From positions 4,079,836 to 4,143,835 of the forward strand of contig OZ024740.1 in NCBI GenBank assembly GCA_964016885.1: a stretch of 64,000 nucleotides of DNA, given 5' to 3'. The position numbers were made by a program, and so were the translations under genes. The stretch comes from Eledone cirrhosa. Lineage: Eukaryota; Mollusca; Cephalopoda; Octopoda; Eledonidae. The notes beneath the pieces are model-generated. The model was not told where the DNA came from and did no database searches. It saw nothing but the letters and a program-made list of their open reading frames with translations. Shown piece by piece: positions 9,994 to 20,524 of the stretch; the stretch's first letter is position 1, and the number at the start of each line of letters is the position of its first letter.

Positions 9994-10297
9994 GTCTGAT
10001 GATTGTGTGTGATGATTGTGTCTGATGATTGTGTCTGATGATTGTGTCTGATGATTGTGTCTGATGATTGTGTCTGACGATTGTGTCTGACGATTGTGTC
10101 TGATGATTGTGTCTGATGATTGTGTCTGATGATTGTGTCTGATGATTGTGTCTGATGATTGTGTCTGATGATTGTGTCTGATGATTGTGTCTGACGATTG
10201 TGTCTGACGATTGTGTCTGATGATTGTGTCTGATGATTGTGTCTGATGATTGTGTCTGATGATTGTGTCTGATGATTGTGTCTGATGATTGTGTGTG
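9994..10297. repeat. 13-bp tandem array (~23 copies) with 117-bp higher-order period
   Basis: Unit GATGATTGTGTCT. Two adjacent units carry GACGATTG at 10076 and again exactly 117 bp (9 units) later at 10193, so the array grew partly in nine-unit blocks. A 239-codon minus-strand frame crosses it but is only the repeat read as HNHQTQSSDTIIR. Confidence 0.92.
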
Positions 10298-10397
10298 CAG
10301 GTGAAACTTCAGAGTAACAACATTCAGTGCTCAGCCATAATAAATGGATATAAAACCTACTCCAGTATTGAGAACTCCTTTCTCTCATCCATTCACT

Positions 10398-10770
10398 ATA
10401 TATGGCTAGACATATACACATGTATACATACATACACATATGTACATACACACACACACATATATACATATATACATACATACACATACATATATATACA
10501 TACATACATACATAAATATATTCATACATGCATATATACATGCACACACACACATACATAGATACATTGGTACATACATAGATACACACATACATACATG
10601 CTCATACATAGATACACACATATACATACATACATTCATACATACGTAGATACACACATATACATACATGCCCATACATAGATACACACATATACATACA
10701 TACATTCATACATACATTCATACATACATAGATACACACATATATATACATGCCCATACATATACACATA
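10398..10770. repeat. TACA/CA-rich microsatellite tract
   Basis: Mixture of (TACA)n, (CA)n and (TA)n with imperfect longer repeats around CATAGATACACACATATACA. No gene; long frames on both strands are low-complexity. Confidence 0.9.
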
Positions 10771-11110
10771 CAGATAGAGAAAATAGGTTAGGTTAAATAG
10801 ATATAGAATATATGATCAGGTAATATGAGAATGCTTTCTGTTGGTTCCAGCAGTTACTAATGAATTAGATAATGAATAAGATAAGGATTAGAGAGAATTA
10901 ATTCTGTTAGGGGAGCCCACCATCTGCACCCCACCCCACCCCCACCCATAATAATCATTTCGGCAACTAACAACAATAGTACATATTTTCTATTTTATCT
11001 CAATATATTATACAAACATAACCTACAACCTCTGCTGGTTACTGAAATCCCCAAGTTCACTAAGACATACATGCCTAACACAAACACTACATTAAAACAC
11101 ACATTCTATA
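10771..11110. other. No feature recognised
   Basis: AT-rich single-copy-looking DNA with a short C-rich patch near 10917-10950. No ORF, promoter or repeat is supported. Confidence 0.5.
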
Positions 11111-11111
11111 T

Positions 11112-11248
11112 TATCATCATCATCATCATCATCATCATTTAGTGTCATTTTACAATGATGGCATGGGTTATATGGGTTGTACACATCGGGAGATAAGTCT
11201 GGCTAGAGTTTGTCATTCTGTACCTGGATCCAACGGGGACTGTCAATT

Positions 11249-11250
<2 letters not shown>
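11112..11250 (-). mobile_element. SINE/LINE 3' tail fragment, minus orientation
   Basis: Begins with (ATC)n (the reversed (GAT)n end), then TTTAGTGTCATTTTACAATG and ATGGCATGGGTTATATGG, the diverged end of the shared tail. It is truncated by a (TA)n run at about 11250. Confidence 0.55.
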
Positions 11251-11306
<56 letters not shown>

Positions 11307-11313
<7 letters not shown>

Positions 11314-11604
11314 AAAAAGAAATGAAATCGAAAATGCAACTGGAGTCTTATTTTTTTTTTAAATATATATATTTATTTGGTTCCTTTACCGGTTTCGCAG
11401 TTCTTCTGCTTTTCAAAAGGTGAGTTGAGATGGAGGGTCTGTGGTTTTTCTCACATCTGAGAAAAACCACAGACCCTCCAACTCAACTCACCTTTTGAAA
11501 AGCAGAAGAACTGCGAAACCGGTAAAGGAACCAAATAAATATATATATTTAAAAAAAAAATAAGACTCCAGTTGCATTTTCGATTTCATCTCTTTTTCTT
11601 TATA
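11307..11604. repeat. Near-perfect palindrome, 147-bp arms, 4-nt loop
   Basis: Arms 11307-11453 and 11458-11604 are reverse complements with about two mismatches, around the loop CATC. The arm contains AAAGCAGAAGAACTGCGAAA / CCGGTAAAGGAACC, resembling a PLE 3' tail (a GCAG-AAGAA-CTGC stem followed by GAAAC). The outer left end abuts a (TA)n run. Confidence 0.93.
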
Positions 11605-11937
11605 CTTTCACTCGTGTAGGACACCTCGGTTATTTTTCATTTTGTAAAAAAAAACCTCACTTTCTAATATATATATATATATATCATAAAACATGTCTAT
11701 AGAATCACAAGATAAAATATATACCATTTCCTCTCCCAATTGGCATAATTAACTATATAAAAAATCGAATCGACCAGGCTATAAGAATGAGGCTTCTATG
11801 AAGAAATCTCCAATAAATAACAGAAACTAGCCCTTCGCGTCGGCCGCAACGGAATATTTATCGAATATTTCGACAGCGTAATCGCCCAGATACAGTCAAC
11901 CAAACAGAATTAGGTGTAAAATAATATATATTTTACA
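11605..11937. other. No gene; short palindrome at its right end
   Basis: AT-rich sequence without coding signal. It ends in a perfect 12-bp-arm palindrome (AGGTGTAAAATA / TATTTTACACCT, 11912-11940) that runs into a long (TA)n tract. Confidence 0.5.

Positions 11938-12690
<753 letters not shown>

Positions 12691-12740
<50 letters not shown>
12691..12740. repeat. (TA)n microsatellite
   Basis: Pure TA run abutting the left end of the PLE inverted pair. Confidence 0.95.
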
Positions 12741-12747
<7 letters not shown>

Positions 12748-12902
12748 ATACTTTGGGAGGGTCATGTTGCCAATAAGAAACACACGCACCAGTTGCTTTC
12801 ACTTCAATTTATTATAATAAATTTATAAATTTAGGAATTTATAAATTTACATGTTACTGGTTGGTTGTTTGTTCTATGTGCGTATGTGTTTTCATTTTGT
12901 CC

Positions 12903-13310
12903 TTAATTGTAAGTTGTCATGTTGCTGTTCCATTCATGTTTTCTATTTTTTCTATTTAATTTTGGTTGGAGTTCATTTATGTTTATTGCCTCTGTGATTT
13001 GTCTAAACATTGCGTCTTTTCTGTGTGTAGATTCTGTTTTTATTTCTATGTTCTCTAATTTACCCTTATGTTCTATTTTAGCATGTTGGTAGAGTACAGA
13101 TGATTCTTTACTATCTTGAAGGTCTCGCCAGTGTTCATTTATCCGTTCCCCTATACTACGAGCTGTCTCACCTATGTACACTATATTTTTATCTCTACAT
13201 TGTCCTTCAGTACATCTTATGCTATATACTACATTTCTAGTTTTACAGTTAATATGGGGGCTTAATTTACAGATTATACATTTCTTATCTATACAAAGAC
13301 CTCCCTGTAT
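12903..13310 (-). pseudogene. PLE GIY-YIG endonuclease fragment (left arm)
   Basis: The minus frame reads from CIDKKCIICK through VVYSIRC to NIVYIGETARSIGERINEHW, i.e. a Cys-rich knuckle followed by the YIG motif and the R..E helix. It then shows HAKIEHKG and ends MTTYN-stop. The RT domain is missing. The annotated frame extends upstream to 13388, but that part is only the antisense of the other arm. It is a truncated nuclease module, unlikely to be expressed. Confidence 0.8.
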
Positions 13311-13650
13311 TAACTGTAAAACTAGAAATGTAGTATATAGCATAAGATGTACTGAAGGACAATGTAGAGATAAAAATATAGTGTACATAGGTTTGACAGC
13401 TCATAGTATAGGGGAACGGATAAATGAACACTGGCGAGACCTTCAAGATAGTAAAGAATCATATGTACTCTACCAACATGCTAAAATAGAACATAAGGGT
13501 AAATTAGATAACATAGAAATAAAAATAGAATCTACACACAGAAAAGACGCAATGTTTAGACAAATCACAGAGGCAATAAACATAAATGAACTCCAACCAA
13601 AATTGAATAGAACACATGAGTGGAACAGTAACATCACAACTTACAATTAA
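13308..13650 (+). pseudogene. PLE GIY-YIG endonuclease fragment (right arm)
   Basis: This is a mirror copy of the left-arm fragment: INCKTRNVVYSIRC, NIVYIGLTAHSIGERINEHW, ending ITTYN-stop. Compared with the left copy it has GLTAHS for GETARS and lacks a few residues near KLNR. The differences show the two arms have diverged since duplication, or derive from two related source copies. Confidence 0.8.
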
Positions 13651-13853
13651 GGACAAAATGAAAACATATACGCACATAGAACAACCAACCAACCAGTAAC
13701 ATGTAAATAAACAAATAAATAAACGAATATAAACACACACAGACACCCGGATGTAACACATGCGCAAACTAAGCACACAGCACACAGAAAAACAAGATGG
13801 CGTAGGACAGAACAAAGGAGAGGCACAAAAACAAAGAAAAGAATCCCCAGTCA

Positions 13854-13882
13854 CTGAAGAGGTCACAGAATGTGTGACGAAA
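13854..13882 (+). ncRNA. Hammerhead-ribozyme-like core in PLE 3' region
   Basis: CTGAAGA (13854-13860) fits the CUGANGA core. Stem II is GTCACA (13862-13867) pairing with TGTGAC (13873-13878) around a 5-nt loop, and GAAA follows at 13879-13882. One unpaired G separates core and stem. Hammerheads are known in PLE terminal repeats. Stems I/III and the cleavage site were not resolved by eye. Confidence 0.45.
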
Positions 13883-14045
13883 GAACTTTGACAATATATA
13901 AACAATCATCTGGTTGTGGAACCAACCAACCAACCGGAAATTTATAAATTCCTAAATTTATAAATTTATTATAATAAATTGAAGTGAAAGTAACTGGTGC
14001 ACGTGTTTCTTATTGGCAACATGACCCTCCCAAAGTATAACAATA

Positions 14046-14102
14046 TCGGTTTCAACACACGTTTTCAGATAAAGAATCTTGCTAAACAAATTCAGAAACG
14101 AA

Positions 14103-14135
<33 letters not shown>

Positions 14136-14213
14136 TTTACATGTATATATATATACATATAGGGCGGTGCCCCATCATGGCCTCAGCTGGATGGCTGGAA
14201 CAGGTAAAAGAGT

Positions 14214-14268
<55 letters not shown>
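14046..14268. repeat. (TA)n tracts around a short GGGCGGTGCCCC element
   Basis: Two TA runs (14101-14160 and 14217-14268) enclose AGGGCGGTGCCCCATCATGG and CTGGAACAGGTAAAAGAGTA, which looks like the tail of a dispersed repeat. Confidence 0.7.
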
Positions 14269-14270
<2 letters not shown>

Positions 14271-15055
14271 AGGGCGGGTAAAATTCCCGAGATCCATGGG
14301 TGAGTTCTCTCCAGCGGTCTCTGTCCCTCATTATCGCTGCCATGTCCTGCGTCTCCAACCGTCCAGTGTCTGTCCTTAGAGCATCAACATACGTTAACCT
14401 TGGTCTTCCACTTCCAGTGTGTCCATGTAGGGGCTCCCACAGGAGCACTGAGTGCAATGTCAACTCTGGATGTCGGTGAGCATGTCCAGCTAACCTCAGT
14501 CTCCTCTGTGTCACTTTTGAGCTGACTTTTGGGAGGCTCCCATACAGCTCTGAGTTTTTCATCCTCAGTGTATACTGATTAATGTTCAGAGCCATCCTCA
14601 GCATTCTCGAGTAGCACCCATCCACCATCTGAGTGAGTTTCTTGGTCAGTGTCCAAGTCTCAGACCCATACAGCAGCACAGACTCCACTACAGCAATGAA
14701 GAGGCGGATTTTCAGGTCTTTACAGAGGTCCGACTTCCACACCGATCTCAAGCTGTGGCACGCCGCCCAGGCTTTGCTCTTCCTCTCAACCACATCATCT
14801 TCCGTATTCCCAATCTTTGCTCCCAAATACAGGAAGTCCTCAACCAATTCTAGCAGCTTCCTGCCTACATTAGTGATTCCCTCTGGCTTCTCAACATTCT
14901 CTACCAGATATTTTGTTTTAGTCTCATTCTCAGCCAATATCTCAAAGAACTCTGTCATCCCAACAGGTGTAATGACTTGGGCTTTGGTGTTGGTGTAGAG
15001 CAGTGATATCAGGTCCACTATCTTCTTTGGGATTCCATAAGCCTGTAAGATCTTA
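14269..15055 (-). pseudogene. Non-LTR retrotransposon RT C-terminal half, catalytic motif deleted
   Basis: An open minus frame (249 codons from 15018, open upstream to about 15055) begins KILQAYGIPKKIVDLISLLY and continues TKAQVITPVGMTEFFEI. It then jumps straight to LAENETKTKYLVEN. In related RTs the palm with the GDTLAP-type and YADD motifs lies between these, so an in-frame deletion has removed the active site. The rest is the conserved C-terminus: DFLYLGAKIGNTEDDVVERK, SVLLYGSETWTLTKKL, RRLRLAGHAHRHPEL, GRPRLTYVDAL, ending FYPP-stop at 14271-14269. The family differs from the RTE-like LINE at 6822-9415. It is flanked by (TA)n on both sides and cannot be catalytic. Confidence 0.82.
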
Positions 15056-15080
15056 ATATATATATATATATATATATATA

Positions 15081-15190
15081 ATCAATGATATTAAATAAAT
15101 GGAAACTATATTTATAAAACCATATTTATTCTATTTTATATATTTCAAGGGTACCAAAAACTTTTGGTACGCTATCATCAGATAAAATAC
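15081..15190 (-). repeat. PLE-tail-like fragment
   Basis: On the minus strand it reads CTGATGATAGCGTACCAAAA / GTTTTTGGTACCCTTGAAA, a CUGAUGA box and a long stem followed by GAAA, then AT-rich sequence ending at a (TA)n run (15056-15080). This resembles a degenerate hammerhead-bearing PLE tail. Confidence 0.45.
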
Positions 15191-15513
15191 AAAATGTTTT
15201 ATAAATATTTGACATGACCAAGGATGATATACCTTAACGGTTCAAGTTATCCCTGGAAAGGGAAGGGAAGAGAGAAGAAAAGTCAGATATTTAAAATTAT
15301 TAATATGAATATGCAAATGATGTGTATATTAAAGGGCTGAAAAAACGTTATTTTAGACGCTATGGAAAATTTAAATATTTATGATAAGGAAGGAAGAGAA
15401 AGAGAAAAGAATAACGTTAATTGGGGGGGGGGGGTTACCTATATTATGAGTTATAAAATTATATGAAGAATTATGGTTGTAAATATTTTTATCTTATTAC
15501 ATTAGGATAGGTT
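15191..15513. other. No feature recognised
   Basis: Purine-rich and AT-rich DNA with a G homopolymer near 15423. It may be the body of the element whose tail lies at 15081-15190, but nothing diagnostic is seen. Confidence 0.4.
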
Positions 15514-15799
15514 ATCATCATCATTTTACGTCCGCTTTTTCCTTGCTTGCAAGGGTGGGATGGGAACTGATTCTGGTTTGATTTCTACAGCTGGATGCCC
15601 TTCCTAACACCAACCTCATTTACAGTGAGTGCTGGGTGCTTTTTTGCCGTGGCACCTCCACGACCACTTTGCAGTAAACTGGAGTAATGTGAAATAAAGT
15701 GTCTTGCTCAAGGAAACAACACATCACCCGGTCTGAGAATTGAACTCACAACCTTTCGATTGCAAGGCCAATGCTCTCACCAGTAAGCCATGTGTCTCC
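15514..15799 (-). mobile_element. tRNA-headed SINE, minus orientation
   Basis: Reversed copy of the 4716-5066 family: (ATC)n end at 15514, then GGATGCCCTTCCTAACACCA, AGTGTCTTGCTCAAGGAAAC and the tRNA-like head near 15735-15795 (TTGAACTCACAACCTTTCG, CAAGGCCAATGCTCTCACC). More complete than most copies. Confidence 0.8.
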
Positions 15800-16220
15800 A
15801 CATATGTATATAAATATCTCTATATATATTAATAAGTTGTGTATGCATTGATTGTTTATATAAACAAATATGAGTTACGAAGGATGTTGAAAATTTTATT
15901 TTCAAATTGTGAGATTAGAATAATTTGTGGATTCAAAAATGTTCAACATTGAGAATGTTTTCATAATATTGTTAATTTAACGAAGCTATATAAATTATCA
16001 AACTAAAATTGTTAAAGAAGAAGGAAAAGGAAGGCCACTTAACGTTAATTTAGGGAAAATATATTCAGACATTTGTCTATATATCATATGGAGAATTATT
16101 TATCTTATTATAATAATATATAAATATCTATAAAGTAATAATAATAAATTTGAAGACTAAAATCCAAAGAGGGTTCGATAAGGATAAATATATATCAAAT
16201 ATATAAGAACCGTAGAGCAA
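15800..16220. other. AT-rich, no feature recognised
   Basis: More than 70% A+T by eye; no open frame, promoter or clear repeat. Confidence 0.45.
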
Positions 16221-16332
16221 ATATTTATTAAAATAACAGATTAAAGTTTAAGCAAAGAATCGCTGCTTTCACCCTTAACGGGATCTTCTGCGATTATTTG
16301 CTTAAACTTTAATCTGTTATTTTAATAAATAT
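16221..16332. repeat. Perfect 36-bp-arm palindrome enclosing a hammerhead-like core
   Basis: Arms 16221-16256 and 16297-16332 are exact reverse complements (left arm ATATTTATTAAAATAACAGA then TTAAAGTTTAAGCAAA). The 40-nt loop reads on the minus strand CAGAAGATCCCGTTAAGGGT then GAAAGCAGCG, the same PLE-tail core seen at 6395-6475. Confidence 0.92.
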
Positions 16333-17511
16333 CTATATATATTTTAATAATAGCATATGTGTTTTTTTTTATTAAAAGGATAGTTTGTTTATAATATGAG
16401 TTACGAGGGATGTTGATTCATAAATAAATATATAAATAAATAAATAGGTGTTTGTTCCTAATATAAGTTCCTAGGGATGTTGATTTTATGTAAATAAATA
16501 GGTAGTTACAATTTATAAGGTTAAATTAAAAATTTTTATGATTGAAAGAAGGAAAGATAACTCCAATTTTTTTATTAAAGGCTAGTGTGGGATTAATTAT
16601 TTATTCTAAAGAAATATGAATATTTAAACATCATCCTGAATAGGATACATTTTACTAAAAACAGTTAATGTCTATTAATCTACATTTAAAAATTAGATTT
16701 AGAGGGTGTCATTAGAAAAATAAAAAATTAAGAAAAAAGAATTAAAGAATTTAAAAGAATTAAAATTAAAATTAGAATTATATAGAGTACATAATGTAGA
16801 AGTACATAAATATATATAAATATATATACATACACACGTATATTATAAGAAATTTTAAAGATATTATGATTTAGAGATATTAATATATTAAAAGTATTAA
16901 AAATATAAAATGTTAGAGCAGATAAGATCATTTTGGAGATTAATAGGAATATTATAAGTATATTATAAGTTACATATAGTTCTGAATGTAGAATTTTTGC
17001 GATGTCTGCAACAACTAAATATTTCTGTTCTAAGGTTAATAGAGTTTTTACAATTAATTATATAAAAAGTTTCTTCAATTTACAGAATCTTGATAAGGCC
17101 GCGTTTCGATAAGCAGATGCTTTCGAAATCGAGTGCTCTGAATCAGTTGTAAACATCTATATTTGTTGGATTTCCAACAAATTAAATATCTCTTCTACAT
17201 ATATATATAGTTTTGTTGACACATATATCAATGTGCCGAGACACGCAGATATATTGCAATTGGTATGACAGTGTGGTTTTAGCTCAATGTACGATAACTG
17301 GTATACTACAGAGCCGTTATAGGTTTAGGAATAACCAAAGAGTGCTTAGAAATACATTGTTTTATTAGTTAAGTGTTTCATCAGCCAAATGATTTAGAAG
17401 TCGACCTTAAGTAGGAGCAATAACATTAAGACATGAACAACATTACATGATTTTGTTTTGAAAATTTTGAAAGTAGGTTTATAAGTATAAATTTTCATAA
17501 GGTTTTTGTAG
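16333..17511. other. AT-rich intergenic stretch with one small palindrome
   Basis: Mostly A/T homopolymeric and dinucleotide-like DNA. A perfect palindrome ATTTGTTGGA-TT-TCCAACAAAT sits at 17161-17182 behind a CTTGATAAGGCCGCGTTTCG block that may be another decayed PLE tail. No coding frame is supported. Confidence 0.45.
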
Positions 17512-17787
17512 TTGTTTCTGTGGCCTGGTGGTAGAGACGGGGAGATCCTGGTCTTGGGTTCAATGCTGGTCAAGAGTTACATGTAATCTTTTTCAGTTTT
17601 TATTTTACATCCCATAGAAAAAACCTGAAAAAGTTTACCGGGAACTCTACTCCAGACCAGGATCACCACAGTCTATGATTCCTCCAACTAGGCGACAGGG
17701 ACAGCTACCAAAGTATAGCATTCTATATGTAGGTAGGCTCCCTTCATCTCCTGGCAACCAATATCTTTAGATCCAGTCCGCCACTGT
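17512..17787 (+). mobile_element. SINE-like element with tRNA-type head
   Basis: Box A-like TGGCCTGGTGGTAGAG starts at 17521 and box B-like GGGTTCAATGC lies near 17556. The body includes AACTCTACTCCAGACCAGGA and GGCTCCCTTCATCTCCTGGC, and the element runs into (TA)n at 17788. Different in sequence from the two SINE families above. Confidence 0.5.
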
Positions 17788-17989
17788 ATATATATATATA
17801 TCACAGAAAAAAAGAGAATCAGTGTTGCGACGAATGGAACTTATTGGACATATTACAATCGTTTCTCTGGCAACCAGCTCAATGCACGATCGAACCTGAC
17901 TCTGAAAATCGCAAGATCTTCAGATACGTCTTGATTCTACGAAGCAGAATATATATATATATATATATATATATTCGCACACCCACACA

Positions 17990-18043
<54 letters not shown>
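17788..18043. other. Microsatellites and unassigned sequence
   Basis: Short TA runs, then unassigned sequence at 17805-17948, then (TA)n(CA)n(TA)n at 17949-18043. A 155-codon plus-strand frame crosses it but is mostly dinucleotide repeat. Confidence 0.5.
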
Positions 18044-18045
<2 letters not shown>

Positions 18046-18248
18046 ACGAAGAAAGTGTGGTAAGCAACCAGGTGGACCATGACACACCAGAGTACTCAAT
18101 ACTTTGGGTAGTAGCGTGGGTAATAGGAAAGGGTTCAGGACCTCGATGGCAAAGCTCAAGCCATATCGACGGCTATTTCTGGACTCAGTCCAGAAATAGC
18201 CGTCGAATCGGACTGAGCTCTGCCGCCGGGGTCCCGAACCTTTTCCTA
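18044..18248. repeat. Foldback repeat family 'R', copy with 62-bp arms and 1-nt loop
   Basis: Arms 18124-18185 and 18187-18248 are inverted copies at roughly 80% identity around GGACT-C-AGTCC. The left flank (GGTAAGCAACCAGGTGGACC, AGAGTACTCAATACTTTGGG) is the reverse complement of the sequence right of the palindrome at 27070-27148, so both are copies of one family. Confidence 0.8.
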
Positions 18249-18250
18249 TA

Positions 18251-18310
<60 letters not shown>

Positions 18311-18404
18311 GAGAGAGGAACGATCGACTTTCGTCAAATCGGACCGAGGGAACAATGTTTCCGCTGGTCTTTCCAATTGCTAATACTATCTATCGGTCGC
18401 AGCT
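18249..18404. other. (CA)n/(TA)n and unassigned sequence
   Basis: Dinucleotide tract to about 18312, then sequence including AAATCGGACCGAGGGAACAA, which may be another decayed arm of the foldback family. Confidence 0.4.
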
Positions 18405-18535
18405 CCAGGTAGAAGGAGCAACGTGAAATAAAGTGTCTTGCTCAAGGACATAACGCATCGCCTGGTCCAGGAATCGAACTCACAACCTTACGATTGCGAA
18501 TCCAATTCTCTAACCACTCAGCCACACGCCTTCAC
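18405..18535 (-). mobile_element. SINE head fragment, minus orientation
   Basis: Carries AAAGTGTCTTGCTCAAGGAC, GAATCGAACTCACAACCTTA and CTCTAACCACTCAGCCACAC, i.e. the tRNA-like head of the 4716-5066 SINE family; the tail is replaced by (TA)n at 18536-18596. Confidence 0.75.
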
Positions 18536-18549
18536 TATATATATATATG

Positions 18550-18596
<47 letters not shown>

Positions 18597-18600
<4 letters not shown>

Positions 18601-19602
18601 TCATCATCATCATCAACGTTTAACGTCCGTGTTCCACGCTTGCATGGGTTTGGACGGGGGTAGTCCCACTTGAGGCAAGAGTGATTGTCTTGCTCGCATA
18701 GGACTGTCTGGCAGGTTTTCTACAGTTGGATGCCCTTCCTAACACCAACCACATTTACAGTGTGGGTCTGGGAGGTTTTTACCGTGTTGCCTACACGACC
18801 ACATTACAGCGTGGACTGTGTGTTTTTTTGTCGTGACACCTACACGATCTCATTTGTTTCGGCCTGGATGGCGCGGCACCAACATAACTTTACATAGAAC
18901 GGGGTGGTGTGGATGGGGTGGGGGTGGTGGCGGGACGGGGTGTATTTTGTTAGAGATGCCTACTGGCAAGGCGGGTCTTCTCTGTTACTGAGTACCGCCA
19001 AAGGTCTCGGTGCAGTGACATTGTCTTGGAGAGGTGTAAGTGTGTGAGGTCGGAGTTTATCAGCTCATCCCAGGTTTTTCTAGGTCTGCCTATTCCGTGG
19101 CTACCGTCTATCTTTATTGCCCTGCACTTTGTTATACAGCTATCGACTTTCATGCGCATCACGTGTCCATACCAACGTAGCCTTCTCTCGAGTAAACAAC
19201 ATCTGATCCCTCTTATCACTAATTTTTTCCTTAGTTCGTTTATGCTTTGCCGTTCACGTATATTACTGTTACACATCCAGCGGAGCATGCAAGCTTCGTT
19301 CCTCTCTAGTCTGCGTATATCCTCTGCACACAATGCCCAGGTCTCACTGCCATGCAACATTGCTGTTCGTATGCAGGCATCGTACAACCTGCCTTTCATT
19401 TTTAGGGAGAACCCTTTAGCAGCTAATAGTGGTATAAGCTCTCTGAACTTTTTCCAACCAGTTCTGACTCTAGCTACAGTACTTTCAGAGCACCCTCCCC
19501 CACTGCTGATTTTATCACCCAGGTAACGGAAGCTGTCCACTATTTCTATAGAACCCTCTGCGCAATTGAAAGAGCTAGTATTTTGTGGGCACTTGCTGCT
19601 AC
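18597..19602 (-). mobile_element. RTE-like LINE 3' end, second copy
   Basis: Minus-strand copy of the 3' part of the 6822-9415 LINE: a C-terminal ORF (18950-19602), then a 3' UTR that ends in (GAT)n at 18597. The tail shares GTGGTTGGTGTTAGGAAGGG and AAACCTGCCAGACAGTCCTA with the first copy. It is 5'-truncated at a TA/CA microsatellite. Confidence 0.85.
18950..19602 (-). pseudogene. LINE ORF C-terminal domain (intact frame, truncated)
   Basis: Uninterrupted minus frame: CPQNTSSFNCAEGSIEIVDS, then FRYLGDKISSGGGCSESTVA, SETWALCAEDIRRLERNEAC, LRWMCNSNIRERQSINELRK, RRLRWYGHVMRM, GRPRKTWDELINSDLTHLHL, ending SRHL with TAA at 18952-18950. It lacks the RT and PHD-like parts, so it is a fragment without an enzymatic domain. 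It is much better preserved than the copy at 8350-9000, where several stops occur, and so serves as the reference for that copy's lesions. The codons upstream of 19602 are microsatellite. Confidence 0.82.
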
Positions 19603-19603
19603 T

Positions 19604-19839
19604 TATATACATATATATATATACACACACACACACATATGTATATATACACACACATATATATATATATGTGTGTGTGTGTGTGTATGTGTGTGTATCT
19701 GCTGTCGCTGAACATCATCACCAAATATGGAGACACCACACTCCTCCACCCCTCTCACCAGAAGTGAAATGAACCAAAGAAAAATCATAAGTCTAAAAAA
19801 ACTCTGTAGTCTCACAAGTTGCCGCGTCTCCCAGACATC
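19604..19839. other. Microsatellites, then unassigned DNA
   Basis: (TA)n/(CA)n/(TG)n to about 19698, followed by about 140 bp of non-repetitive sequence without a supported function. Confidence 0.5.
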
Positions 19840-20445
19840 TCCCACTACCCCTCTCTCTCTCTTTACCCTCTCTGTCTCTCTATCCCCCTCTGTCGCTCAT
19901 CCTGTCTCTCCACACACCCCTTCTCTCTCCATCTTTCTCCCCTCACTCTCTCCACACACCTTTCTCTCCCTCTCATCCTGTCTTTTCCTCTTTCGCTCTC
20001 TATCTCTCTCTCACAGCTCTCTCTTGTCTGTCTCCCTCTCTTTTACTTTCAGTCTCTCTCTTTTTCTCTCCCCCTCTCTTTAATTCATCTCCCTCTATCC
20101 CCCCCCCCCCTCCATCTATGATATTCAGGTAATATTAGAAATATATACAAAAAGATGGAATTATCTCCCCTGTTTACCTCTGATGCACACATATTGATTC
20201 CACCATTATTTCTCTCTTTCTCTACCCCCTCTCTCTCTACCTCCCTCCCTCTCTACCGCCCTCTCTCTCCCCCTCTACCGCCCTCTCTCTCCCCCTCTAC
20301 CTCCCTCTCTCTCCCTCTCTCCCTCTACCTCCCTCTCTCCCTACCTTCCTTCCTCTCTCTCTACCCCTCTCCCTCTCCCACTCTCCCTCTCTCTACCCCT
20401 CTCCCTCTCCCCTCTCTCTACCTCTCTACCTCCCCTTCTTCATGG
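19840..20445. repeat. Polypyrimidine (CT/CCCTCT) tract, ~600 bp
   Basis: Plus strand is almost entirely C and T (TCTCTC, CCCTCTCTCT, CTACCTCCCTCTCTC variants), interrupted by about 100 bp of mixed sequence at 20115-20210. Ser/Pro/Leu-rich frames through it are artefacts of composition. Confidence 0.92.
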
Positions 20446-20524
20446 AACAACAATTACTATTTCAAGAACCTTGGAAATAGAACTGGAAAGTTCCATATAT
20501 TGTTTTTATTTATTTATTATTTGT

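Larger units (their letters stand above)
12741..14045. mobile_element. Back-to-back pair of PLE 3' fragments (inverted repeat)
   Basis: Arms 12741-13252 and 13308-14045 are inverted copies. Both outer ends carry the GTATAACAATA / TATTGTTATAC terminus and both inner ends the GTTTTACAGTTAAT block. A 55-bp spacer (13253-13307) lies between them. The right arm is longer by about 225 bp (roughly 13700-13925), so one arm has an internal deletion. Each arm encodes the GIY-YIG end of a PLE distinct from that at 1-3884. Confidence 0.88.

Noticed and set aside
9876..10595. 239-codon minus-strand ORF (HNHQTQSSDTIIR repeats plus YVCMYVCI)
   Set aside because: It is the 13-bp array plus a TACA/CA microsatellite in one open frame.
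12903..13388. 161-codon GIY-YIG protein starting at 13388
   Set aside because: The N-terminal part (MYTIFLSLHCPSVHLML) is antisense of the opposite arm; only the part after about 13310 is genuine PLE sequence.
17844..18311. 155-codon plus-strand ORF
   Set aside because: It crosses TA/CA microsatellites and the foldback repeat; no conserved domain.
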